A stretch of 64,000 bases of DNA, taken from NCBI GenBank assembly GCA_001599755.1, contig BCHX01000001.1, positions 6,076,001 to 6,140,000 on the forward strand, written 5' to 3'. This document shows, piece by piece, positions 10,640 to 19,766 of the stretch. Source of the stretch: Gliomastix tumulicola. Its lineage: Eukaryota; Ascomycota; Sordariomycetes; Hypocreales; Bionectriaceae. The notes below the pieces were generated by a model. It was not told the DNA's origin. It ran no database searches and was given only the letters and a program-made list of their open reading frames with translations. How positions within the stretch are numbered: position 1 is the first letter of the stretch; the number at the start of each line of letters is the position of its first letter. Position numbers and translations under genes: made by a program.

Positions 10640-10992
10640 TCAATCGAAATGCGGGTTGGCGTTGAGGGTGCTTTCTTCGGGGCGGCCCAACTCGGCGGCG
10701 GGGCCCATCATGAACGAATTGGCCGTCGACGCTCGGCTGAGGAGCGAGTATGGCGATGGAGCTGATGGACCGCCAATCATCTCCAAACGCCAAACCCAGT
10801 CTTGAGGTCCTTGGGTCGGAATGCTATTTCTTGAAGATAACCTCGTGAGTAGAATATCTTTGACTCAAAGCAGTGGTTCACCTACGTGTTTCTTGCCCGC
10901 CGTCCGTACAGACGCCATAGGCCAACCGCACAGGGAGGGATGGTGCAGACAACACCTACAATGGCGATGATAGCCTCGGGGGAAAGATTCAT
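10640..10992 (-). CDS. Small single-pass membrane protein A, 96 residues (paralogue of 13215-13569)
   Basis: Exons 10992-10886 (107 bp) and 10823-10640 (184 bp) with a 62-bp intron (GTAGGT...ATAG) encode 96 residues. The N-terminus, MNLSPEAIIAIVGVVC, leads one hydrophobic segment at about residues 7-29, followed by RLYGRR, so N-out/C-in topology is expected. The C-terminal part is Pro/Ser-rich with WVWR, SPYSLL, SFMMGP and GRP motifs. I found it by comparison with gene B at 13215. Both genes have exons of exactly 107 and 184 bp, the intron is in the same place, and about 25 of the first 35 residues agree. I do not recognise a named family. The gene is head-to-head with the Clr5 remnant at 12383. 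The frame is intact although its partner is dead. Confidence 0.66.
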
Positions 10993-11963
10993 ATCCGGAA
11001 GTAATGTTGTTCAAACCTCAACTAGAAGGCTCACAAGAAGAAAGCACACGAGGAGAGGATGGGAGAAGAGGAGAGAAGAAATAAAGGCACGGCATGATGG
11101 GAGCCGTCCGTGCATACATATATCGGCCCAAACCACCCTTTGCAACTGCTAACAGAAAACACCGAATCAGGGCTAGGTCATTTCTATCACCCCTTGGAGG
11201 CACAGCGGCATCCTCCCTACGCATCCATAGCAGGGCTTGTTGAGGAGAAAGACCACATCGATTTGGTAGCCGCAACTACAAAAAGGCGTCAACGCCAGCT
11301 ACATGCAAGGTATCGACCCGTGCGGGTTCTGTGGGGCATGCCACGCGGGGTGGACGAAATTTATGAGACGCACGGCCATACAATTCGGTACGTATCCGTC
11401 TCATCCTTTCTTTCCGCGGAGCTGGGAGTGGCCAATTACAGTGGGCCTGTTAGCACTCGGGTCCTCGTCTGTCCCGCCAAAGGCGACCACGGTGCCATCA
11501 CATCACAGGAAGATAGGTCGTTTTTGGCCAGGGCCAAGTGGGGAACGAACAGATTGTGAGACGGTGGCAGTCTGTCGGTGGTCGATTCCTGCTCGTACGA
11601 ACCTTGATATATGAGCCCTCCTCTCGGTGCATCCCCACAGGCGACGAGACAGCATACAGCAGATGGCAGGCATATAAGGTATGGTTTACTCGTCCAGGGT
11701 TCACTTGCTTACTCCGCCTTCTTCTCGCTTCGGCTCGCCTGTAGGGCAGCCAACACCAGATGCCTGCGACGGAATCAATATCTCACCTCATGGCTCGCCA
11801 TTACCTGCGTGCGGAGCGTTGTTCTCGGAGCTGAGGTCCTGGCGGGAGTGTCGGAAACCAGACCCCTGCAGAAGAATCTTACGAGGATCTGGCCGAGAGA
11901 CCTAAACAGATCTGCACCTGGTATACGAGTAAGGAATCGGACGGGGCCTTGGGTGCTTATTGG

Positions 11964-11978
11964 AAAACGCATTCTAGC
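11964..11978. repeat. Motif AAAACRCATTYTRGC, copy a
   Basis: The sequence is the GC/CTAG variant (AAAACGCATTCTAGC). It shares 17 bases with copy b, 121 bp away. Confidence 0.6.
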
Positions 11979-12084
11979 CACCAACAGCGATAATGGCCTG
12001 CTATTATGGGCCGTTACCGTTTCTGCACATTGTGTATGTGCTGCGCTCCAACCCCTAATACCACCCGTACCAACTATCGTAGCG

Positions 12085-12099
12085 AAAACGCATTCTAGC
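12085..12099. repeat. Motif AAAACRCATTYTRGC, copy b
   Basis: This is the same variant as copy a, lying 284 bp before the start of the Clr5 remnant. Confidence 0.6.
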
Positions 12100-12382
12100 C
12101 GGCGGCGAGTGGGCTTTTAGTTGGACGACGCTTATCTCACCATCTCGACACACAGAATCACCTGGTCTTTCTCCCACCATCAGGTACAACCAGTGGTCAG
12201 GGCCCTGCCTACATCGCTTTGTTCCCGAGCTTCAGGTTGATTTACACCCATCGCCGTAGCTCTGAGCAGCTTTGAAGCTCCCATGGGAGTCATTTTCGAC
12301 GAGCCTCATCCGCAAGCCAGTACTGTGCCTTGACTGCCTCATTCAACCGTCAACCTCTACCACGGCTCACGGCATGCTCATG

Positions 12383-12876
12383 ATGGCGCCACACTTGAAA
12401 GATGAGCAATGGGAATCATACAAAGACAATATTTAGAGGTTCCATCTTGACGAGAACAATACTCTAAAGGAGACAAGGGAGTGCATGGAGAGTCAGTACA
12501 GTTTCCGCGCAACGTGAGCCGCTCTTTTTCTTCTTCTCTCAGTCTTCACTTCCCTGCCATGCCACGGTCTGTGCCCAAGCAGGTCGCACACTCTGCATGA
12601 TGTCTGCTATATTGATCACCACGGGCTACATAATATCGTATGCTTAGCCTAGAACTGAACCTCCTTTGGGGGACTGACCTCCCAACACGTGCCTCAATAT
12701 CAACGCATGCTAGAGAGATGGGGCTTCGTGAAGAATGTCCGCTAGCACTAATGACACCCTGCCATTTCTATCGTAAGGAAGCGGAAGGCAGAGGGCGAGG
12801 ATACGGAAGTTGCGACCAGGGGCAAGACAATCAATGTCAAGAGGGTAAAGAAACGTATGCGCCGACCTGATGCAAG
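12383..12876 (+). pseudogene. Clr5-domain gene remnant with nonsense codons, ankyrin part missing
   Basis: The ATG at 12383 opens a first exon of 131 bp ending at a GTGAG donor (12513/12514), the same length and phase as exon 1 of the gene at 14877. The translated order DEQWESYKDNI ... LKETRE matches that gene, but a TAG at 12434 replaces a Lys codon. The second exon, near 12690, keeps the Clr5 core (RWGFVKNVR), then has three stops within five codons (TAG, TAA, TGA), after which the reading IVRKRKAEG...KRVKKRMRR resumes in one frame. Homology ends near 12876; no ankyrin sequence follows before small gene B. It is a decayed, truncated duplicate. Confidence 0.8.
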
Positions 12877-13214
12877 ACTTGGAAGCATCGCACCCGGGGT
12901 ATGCCTTGACGAAATGAGTCATGACTCAGTGTGTTGATTATTGCCAGTACCCCTCCATCAACCAGCTCTCTCAGAACAAACCAGATGCGCTGCGTTCTGC
13001 TTAAAAAAAAAAAAAAAGCCTGGGGGGGAGCGAGGGGTAGCGATAGGTAAATCCATCGTGGCTACCCGTGTTCCATCTATGCTGCGTGTGAAATACAGAA
13101 AAATATGCAAACAAATGATTGTCCCCTTTTTTGTCCCGAAGGCCATGCGAGAAAACCTGACCTGGCGAGGCTCTTCGACGTGATGGCGGTCGTTGTAATT
13201 GCTGGCCACCAACG
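12877..13214. other. Junction between module copies
   Basis: A 15-base A-run at about 13003-13017 precedes a G-run. This is where copy 1 stops resembling the Clr5-ankyrin gene and the 3' flank of small gene B begins, so the duplication breakpoint should lie here. No gene is seen. Confidence 0.45.
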
Positions 13215-13569
13215 TCAGGGCAGCTCAGAGACGGTGTCGGCGTGGGGAGCACTTGGGCCGGGGCGATTTGACTCCATGACAGGCCCCAGCATAAAGGCAT
13301 CGGAGGGTATCGGTGCGAGTATCGAGTACGGCGGCCGGTGGTTGACCATCACCCAACGCCAAGCCCACCCAGGCTGTTGGTCGTATGCGATGCTTCCACT
13401 GAACGAACGCATGATCAACATTTCCCGGCTTTTCATTCATCTGGCCTCGTTAGGATACTTACCGGGTGTTGGCTCTCCTCCAGTAGAGGCGCCACAGCAC
13501 GGCTGCGCAGGTCGGGACGGTACAGAAGACACCAACAATGGCGATGATAGCTTCCGTGGACAGACTCAT
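13215..13569 (-). CDS. Small single-pass membrane protein B, 96 residues
   Basis: Exons 13569-13463 (107 bp) and 13398-13215 (184 bp), intron 64 bp (GTAAGT...TTCAG), encode 96 residues. MSLSTEAIIAIVGVFC starts one membrane segment (about residues 7-29) ended by RLYWRR. The tail has GWAWRW, PPYSIL, AFMLGP and NRP, aligning with gene A without gaps up to the shared Trp and with a two-residue gap after it. The intron contains CCTAAC, a possible branch site, unusually close to the donor. Function is unknown. The protein is too short and simple for an enzyme; a signalling, channel or membrane-acting role is possible but unproven. It is head-to-head with the Clr5-ankyrin gene at 14877. Confidence 0.66.
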
Positions 13570-13710
13570 ATTAAAGTAAGTCTTATTTTGCAAATAGCTG
13601 GCTTGAGACTGTCGACCATGACAATGGGAGAGAGTTGGGCAAGAACAAGAGAAGAAGAAGAGAATGGGCACGGCGACTCGAAGTCGTCCCGGCCGTTCTT
13701 AAGATACAGC

Positions 13711-13725
13711 AAAACACATTTTGGC
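13711..13725. repeat. Motif AAAACRCATTYTRGC, copy c
   Basis: This is the AC/TTGG variant (AAAACACATTTTGGC), 142 bp upstream of the start of small gene B. Confidence 0.6.
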
Positions 13726-13943
13726 AAGGTACTGAGGGAAACCATACAATACCGAACCAAGCATGAGTAAGGGTAAATGAGACTAAGCCTCAAACCCCAA
13801 CTGGTGTTTCCAGATCTGGGTGCCTCCCAAAAGACATTCTGGCAGTGGGCTGGGTCCAGTGATAAACATGATGCCGGCCGCCAAGCCAAGGAGTGCTGAT
13901 GCGCGGCGCTAAAGCAGTGAAGGATCCATCGCAAGGGAGCAAA

Positions 13944-13958
13944 AAAACACATTTTGGC
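13944..13958. repeat. Motif AAAACRCATTYTRGC, copy d
   Basis: This copy is identical to copy c over the 15 bases. It ends 23 bp before the MITE, outside its target-site duplication. Confidence 0.6.
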
Positions 13959-13979
13959 TACCTATGGGGCAGCAACACT

Positions 13980-14311
13980 TACTGATGGGGCAAACACAAC
14001 TGCCCCTCTACCTAAAGGTAGAGGGGGTCACCAACTCGATAAATGGCCAGCGACAGGATAAAAAAAAAATACCTCCTGGGCCACCAAGCCCACGCGCTAA
14101 GCAAGGTATCTTTGAACTGCCCAGGATACATGCATATCCATATTAAGTGCATACAGCCGGAGGTGGGAATAAGACCCACATCGCTGGAAATCCTTATATC
14201 CTGTCTGATTTCACTGCTTTAGTGCATTTTTATCCTGTCGCTGGCCATTTATCGAGTTGGTGACCCCCTCTACCTTTAGGTAGAGGGGCAGTTGTGTTTG
14301 CCCCATCAGTA
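13980..14311. mobile_element. MITE with perfect 83-bp terminal inverted repeats and TA target duplication
   Basis: Bases 13982-14064 are the exact reverse complement of 14227-14309. The 328-bp element is flanked by TA at 13980-13981 and 14310-14311, as for Tc1/mariner-type insertions. Each arm begins CTGATGGGGC and contains an 11-bp palindromic stem (CCCCTCTACCT/AGGTAGAGGGG) with an AA loop. The 162-bp centre has no transposase ORF, so the element is non-autonomous. Identical arms imply a young insertion. It does not resemble the Fusarium mimp ends I know. Confidence 0.9.
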
Positions 14312-14488
14312 GTTAGACCTACCAAAGACGGATACAGCAGCTGACGGTTCGCCTCGTGGTTCGCCTACGACCGCTGGTACCGCTACCTGCATCAAGCCAT
14401 GCGCTGTAAGCAGTCGCCGTTGTATCTGTACTACCCCTTGCCCGGCGTGCTTTGAGCATGCATATACCCTGCGTCGTCACTGAAGTGG

Positions 14489-14503
14489 AAAACACATTTT
14501 GGC
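14489..14503. repeat. Motif AAAACRCATTYTRGC, copy e
   Basis: The sequence is identical to copies c and d and shares one more base (A) with c. It is the only copy on the Clr5-ankyrin side of the MITE. Confidence 0.6.
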
Positions 14504-14876
14504 ATCGATGCCTTGCAGGATCAGTCGCCTCCTGTTGCCAACACCTCATGCAGGCCAGATACCCCATCCCACCCTCTGACTCGTTTCGTCTTAAGACAGC
14601 AACAAGTTTTGCTGACAGTGCATGGGCCTGAACCGGTGGCTGCAATGCAGCACTCTCGTCATACCATGGAGCATAAAAGGCGGTCGCTCCCCCCCCCCCT
14701 TCTCTGCTCGACTACCTCGACTTCTCACTCGAGCACCGATACATCAAAGCCATCCATACGTGCATCAAAACGACACGCGTTGAAGCCAGGCTTGCATTAT
14801 TTCCTACTTCAATAAGTAAATATCACAAGGCCATACGATTGGCTCAAGCCTGACATTTCTCTGGCATACTTGCAGC

Positions 14877-17800
14877 ATGGCACCCCGCATCCCTGACATT
14901 CAATGGGAGCAACACAAAGACACCATCAAGAGCTTTTACCTCGACCAAGACAAGTCTCTGAAAGAGACCAGGGAGCACATGCGTACCCAGCATAGTTTCA
15001 ATGCCTCGTAAGTTTCCTTCATTATCCTACATTCCCCAAGCATATCCCTACATGGACTTTAATCAGCTAATGCTCGACAGGGAGCCCCAATTCATACTCA
15101 GGCTACGAAAATGGGGCTTTCGGAAGAACGTCCGCCAGCACGAATGGAAACAAGCCGTCGCCATAGTGCGAGAACGAGAGGCTGAGGGAAAGGGCGCAGC
15201 TCACTATCGAGGGCAAGCCCATCTCTGCCAAAAGGCTGAAAAAGCGCATTCGTCGAAATGATGCGAAGTCGCGAGATTCTGGTCCCTCGCACGAGACCGG
15301 AGTGATGATCATTGCTAGCACTCCGCCATCAGGCGGCAGTACCACAATGACCACCCGCTCAGCCATCGATACTCGCCTAGCCTCAGGCATCCTTACATGT
15401 GCTCTCACTGTAAAGATGCCCTTTCTACGAGCTTGGGAGTCTTTCGGATCGTTACGTAAGGCCTAGGCCCTGGTTGTTTAGAGCTTTAAGCAACATCAGC
15501 TAACAGGAGCGGTGTACAGTGATTGATCCCGGTGCCTCACGACTTGACATGGGAGTCCCGCCACAGAGGGAGCCTGTGCATGGGTTGGCAGTGTTCCAGT
15601 CATCTGGCGTACTGAAGAATATAGACAAAAACACTTTCCGTCTGCCGTCCAGCCTGTTCAAACGCCTTTCGGAATCGCCATTGCACTCAACTCCCCAACA
15701 ACAACAACTCATTGAAACCCAGCCCTTGCTGCAGCTCCTCCAAACATCGCTCTATATGATTTCTAACAATTTGCTGTCTCAAGAGCGGGTGGATGAGATT
15801 GTGGATTGGGTAGACTCAAGTGGCTACGTCGATGAGCTGCGCAAACTTGCGAGATCGCCAACACCGTCAGTAGAGGATTTCTCTGCCCGTCTATTTACAC
15901 GTGCCGTTGATACAGGTAAATCCAACGTTGTGCGTGCTCTCCTCGAAGGAGGAATTTCGCCGCAAACCACGTATCGATGCTCCCGCAAGAAGTCCTCTAG
16001 TGCATCTTCGAACAAGCACCAAACAGCCCTCGCAGCAGCGGTGGAAAAACACCATTCTACAGTGACCGAACTGCTCCTCGCCTTCGGTGCCGATCCAAAG
16101 AGCGGCGATGACTCACATGTTGGATTTTTTTCATTGATAGAAAAGGACTTGGAGCGTGCCTTGAAAAGGAGCCAGCATTTACTTGCAAGCCATCGGCCTT
16201 TGCTCGACATCATGGAGTCCTTAATCAATGCTGGGGCTCGGGTCAAAGAGTGGGAGACGAAGGGAGTTGCCGCAATATACGAGTTGGCAGAGAGTGCCGA
16301 ATGGTCAAGACTACTCGACTTATTTCACCAGGCCGGTTATGTGGCTCCCACACCAAACGCCAAAGGCTTGAACGACAAGCTGCATGATGCTGTGCAGGTC
16401 AACGACCTTGATCTAGTTCGCAGCTTGATTGGACAAGGGGCAGACGTGAACTGCTGGCTACCAGAGCTAGGCACACCTCTCGCGAATGCGGCGGACAAAG
16501 GCCACAGCCAAATGGTTCAAACGCTACTTGATCTCGGCGCCAATTCAAACATCATCAGACGTTACAGGCCAAAGTCAGAATACATTGGACCTACACAGAG
16601 TTTCACTGGCGCTCTTCACCTCGCAGTGCACCGCCGCGATCAAGCGATGGTAGAACTCCTACTACTACGAGGCGCCGACCCGTCCGCTTTCGATGCCCAT
16701 GGCCAAACTCCCCTGCATTGGGCGATGCGCGACGATGGAGAACCCCCAATAGAGATCGCAAGGACTCTTCTGCTCTACGGGGCTGAAGTAAACGCCCACG
16801 ATGACGAGGTGGAATCTGTGCATGCTGTCATCATTCATATTGTTTTGCGCAAGCTGGATGATCAATGGGAGAGAATGGCGGAACTGCTGCTCAATCACGG
16901 AGCTCGGATTCTCTTCATTCTTAATCCAGAGCGTTACTTGGGCCGCTTGTTTTCCCGGGAACACTTCCCTCAGCTAGAATCCGAACGCTGGCGGGGAGCC
17001 GTTCACTTCTGTCGAAAGCACTATAATCGCCACATCAGTCACCACTGCAGAACACCTTATGCCTCATTCTCCGCATGGCTCAACAAGGCTCTCGACTTCA
17101 CATTGGACAAATCTTACGTCTACCAAGGGTTGGTGTTAGTTCAAGAAGGCGCGGGTGCAAGCTATGCCATGGGCTTTCCTAAGGTAAATAAGCTAGATCG
17201 TTATTCCGACGGTCTTTGGCAGGACGTCATGTGGCATGCTATCGAAAATGGTGCCGACATCAATTCCTACAGCATCAAGAAAGGCAGAATGCCCTTCCTT
17301 CAAGCCGCCATCGCGGCCGAAGACTTTGCGATGGTGAGCCATCTACTTTCTCGAGGCGCGAGTGCCACGACGCCTCCAGGACCAATGATGCTCTCGCCGC
17401 TTCATATGGCGAGTAGTGGACGTAGCGAAGTCTTTACCTACGAAACGACAAAGTCGATCTTGAGTTTCGGTGCTGATATCGACGCGTATGAACTCGTGTA
17501 TGAGCTTATTGGAGAAGAAGACGACGACGGCGACGAACCGTCGCATACCGCCTCCAAATTACCGAACGAGGAACTATTATCGGAACAGAGAATTACAATA
17601 GGCGTAAATTTGATGGCAGGTCATCTACATTTCACCGCTTTCCACGCAACGCCATTTCAGGCTGCATGCTTTTTTGGCTCAAGGCTGGCTAGCCAGTTAC
17701 TTCGAGATGCAGGCGCGGATATTCAAGCCCCCGCGTCAGCAGAGTTGGGCTTCACTGCGCTGCAGATTGCTATTGCAAGGGGCAAGGACCAGATGGTACA

Positions 17801-18500
17801 AAGCTTACTGGAAGCCGGTGTTGACATCAACGCACCATCAGCAAAGCATACTGGCTTCACTGCACTTCAGTGTGCGATTCTGAGCAAGAATCATAAGCTC
17901 ACAAATAGGCTGTTAGCATTGGGAGCTGATGTCACCGCGCCAGCCGCTACCGAGGTCGGGTGCACGGCTCTTCAGGCAGCTGCAAGAGCTGGGAACATGG
18001 AACTAGTCCATGCTCTGTTGGCTGCTGGTGCTGATGCAAATGCTCCTGGTGGGAGCGAGTATGGATGGACGGCGTTAGAGGCAGCGTGTGCTGAGGACAT
18101 GACAGATATTGCCGAGCTCCTCCTAGAGCATGGAGCTGACGTTAATGCTCCTCCCTGCGAGATAGGAGGAGCAACTGCACTGCAATACGCCGCGATGAGG
18201 GGAAATCTAAATCTGGTGATCAAGCTCCTGGAGCTCGGAGCGAGCATTAATGCACCGGGGGCTGAGATATGGGGCCGCACGGCGTTGGAAGCGGCAGCAG
18301 AGAACGGACGTCTTGATATTGTGCATCTTCTCTTGCAGGAGCATCCAGAGCCTCTCTCATTGGAGAATGCCTGTGAACAGGCGGCGGAATTGGCCATGGA
18401 GCAGCAGCACGAGGTTGTCGCAAAGGTCCTCCGGGGATGGAATGACCCGTCTTCTCCCTATTCCCCGTTCTACAGCCCTGACGAACTTGAAGGGTTCTGA
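14877..18500 (+). CDS. Clr5-domain ankyrin-repeat protein with a frameshift in exon 2
   Basis: Exons 14877-15007, 15081-15455 and 15520-18500. The N-terminus carries a Clr5 domain (IQWEQHKDTIKSFYLD ... LKETREHM ... LRKWGFRKNVRQHEW), a fungal presumed DNA-binding module. The 993-codon third exon is an ankyrin protein: irregular repeats first, then at about codons 725-960 six regular 35-36 residue repeats of the type G-x-TALQ-A ... LL-GADVNAP. In exon 2 the Clr5 frame runs to a stop at 15259, while the expected continuation (EGKPISAKRLKKRIRR) is in the next frame. The coding length is 3n+1, and the remnant at 12383 is 2 bp longer over the same stretch. The shift lies between about 15165 and 15205. 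Either the gene is broken, or this is a sequence error, or the ankyrin part is expressed alone. The partner gene is small gene B. Confidence 0.78.
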
Positions 18501-18753
18501 AGCAATGCGTTGAGATCTGGAGAGGAAGGCGGTGAGGTTGTGTGGAGAAGATCCCTGCCACTACTGGCCAATCAGAGGGGTTCTTTTTTATCCAACATAT
18601 CTCAACTCCGTAGCCACATCGTGAAGGAAAAAAAAGTTGGCCCCGCTGTAAAATCCAACATTCGTCCGTCTCTCATCACCACCATCATCCTCCTCCTCCT
18701 CAAACACCGACGAATTCCTCGTGCAACAGCTCGAAGGAGCAATATCTGCAAAC

Positions 18754-19766
18754 ATGGCTTCCGACGAGATCATCTGGCAGATCATCAACCACCAATTCTG
18801 CGCCTTCAAGCTAAAGTGAGCCCCCCATCGCCGCACCTCAATTCCCAAAAGCCCAAGCCCACTGACAGCCACTCCCACAGAACCGACAAGGCGCAAAACT
18901 TCTGCCGCAACGAGTACAACGTCTCGGGCCTCTGCAACCGCCAGTCATGCCCGCTCGCCAACTCGCGCTACGCCACGGTGCGCCAGCACCCGACCAAGCA
19001 GACGCTGTACCTCTACATCAAGACGGCCGAGCGCGCGCACCTGCCCTCCAAGATGTGGGAGAAGATCAAGCTGTCCAACAACTACAACAAGGCGCTGGAG
19101 CAGATCGACGGGAAGCTCATCTACTGGCCCAAGTTCATGATCCACAAGTGCAAGCAGCGCCTGACGCGCCTGACGCAGGTGCAGATCCGCATGCGCCGCA
19201 TCGCCGCCGAGGAGGACCGGCTGGGCGAGAAGCTGGTGCCGCGGATGGCGCCCAAGATCAGGCACCGCGAGAAGGCGAGGGAGCGCAAGGCCGAGACGGC
19301 GGCGAAGCTGGAGAAGACGATTGAGAGGGAGCTGCTCGAGCGCTTGAGGCAGGGTGCGTACGGTGATCAGCCGCTGAATGTCAGCGAGGAGATCTGGCGG
19401 AAGGTCCTCAACGCCATGGAGAAGGATGGCGAGGGCGTCCGGGATAAGGATATGGACAAGGGTATCGAGTCCGACGAGGAGGAGGCCGAAGTCGACAGCG
19501 AGGAGGATGACCTAGAGCAAGAGGTCCAGTACGTCTCTGACATCGAGGAGAGTGACGAGGACCTCAATGATCTCGAGGACTGGCTTGGCAGCGAAGATGA
19601 TCTCGAGGAGGAGGAGGATGACGAGGAAGACGACGAGGAGGAGACGCTCAAGAACCGCAAGCGCAAGAAGGACTCGACGAAAGGACAGGCCACCAAGATC
19701 AAGACGAAGAAGCCCAAACAGGTCGAGAAGCAAAAGGTTGCCGTCACCAACGACCTGGAGTGGTAA
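18754..19766 (+). CDS. MAK16: MAK16 ribosome biogenesis factor
   Basis: Exons 18754-18815 and 18881-19766, intron 65 bp (GTGAGC...CCACAG), 315 residues. Mak16 is a nucleolar protein needed for maturation of pre-60S ribosomal subunits. The start MASDEIIWQIINHQFCAFK, then NFCRNEYNVSGLCNRQSCPLANS with its conserved cysteines, the KTAERAHLP-MWE block and the LIYWPKFMIHKCKQRLTR block are near-diagnostic. The N-terminal half matches the L28e-like domain. The C-terminus is an acidic tract followed by Lys-rich nuclear-localisation-like sequence, as usual. An upstream in-frame ORF start at 18510 is not used, since the splice and family start fix the ATG at 18754. Confidence 0.96.

Larger units (their letters stand above)
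10993..12382. promoter_or_regulatory. Head-to-head intergenic region, module copy 1
   Basis: This 1,390-bp region lies between small gene A and the Clr5 remnant. Its first 150 bp resemble the equivalent stretch upstream of gene B (GA-rich, then a GGCACGGC-like block), so the promoter of the small gene was duplicated with it. Two copies of a 15-bp motif occur at 11964 and 12085. ORFs at 11110-11559 and 11611-12120 (149 and 169 codons) have no recognisable content. Confidence 0.5.
13570..14876. promoter_or_regulatory. Head-to-head intergenic region, module copy 2, split by a MITE
   Basis: This region of about 1.3 kb drives small gene B leftward and the Clr5-ankyrin gene rightward. It holds three copies of the 15-bp motif (13711, 13944, 14489) and a 328-bp MITE (13982-14309). 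A TATA-like CATAAAAGG lies at 14672, followed by a C-run and a pyrimidine-rich leader before the ATG at 14877. Without the MITE it would be about 980 bp. Confidence 0.5.

Noticed and set aside
10395..10793. 132-codon minus-strand ORF
   Set aside because: It reads small gene A's second exon in another frame; the frame giving similarity to gene B is different and has matching exon lengths.
11110..12120. Two ORFs of 149 and 169 codons in the copy 1 intergenic region
   Set aside because: No family features and no counterpart in copy 2.
13566..13952. 128-codon minus-strand ORF upstream of small gene B
   Set aside because: It crosses the promoter and gene B's start in another frame; its ATG comes from the repeated 15-bp motif.
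18510..18753. In-frame extension of MAK16
   Set aside because: The conserved Mak16 N-terminus starts at 18754; the upstream part has no similarity.
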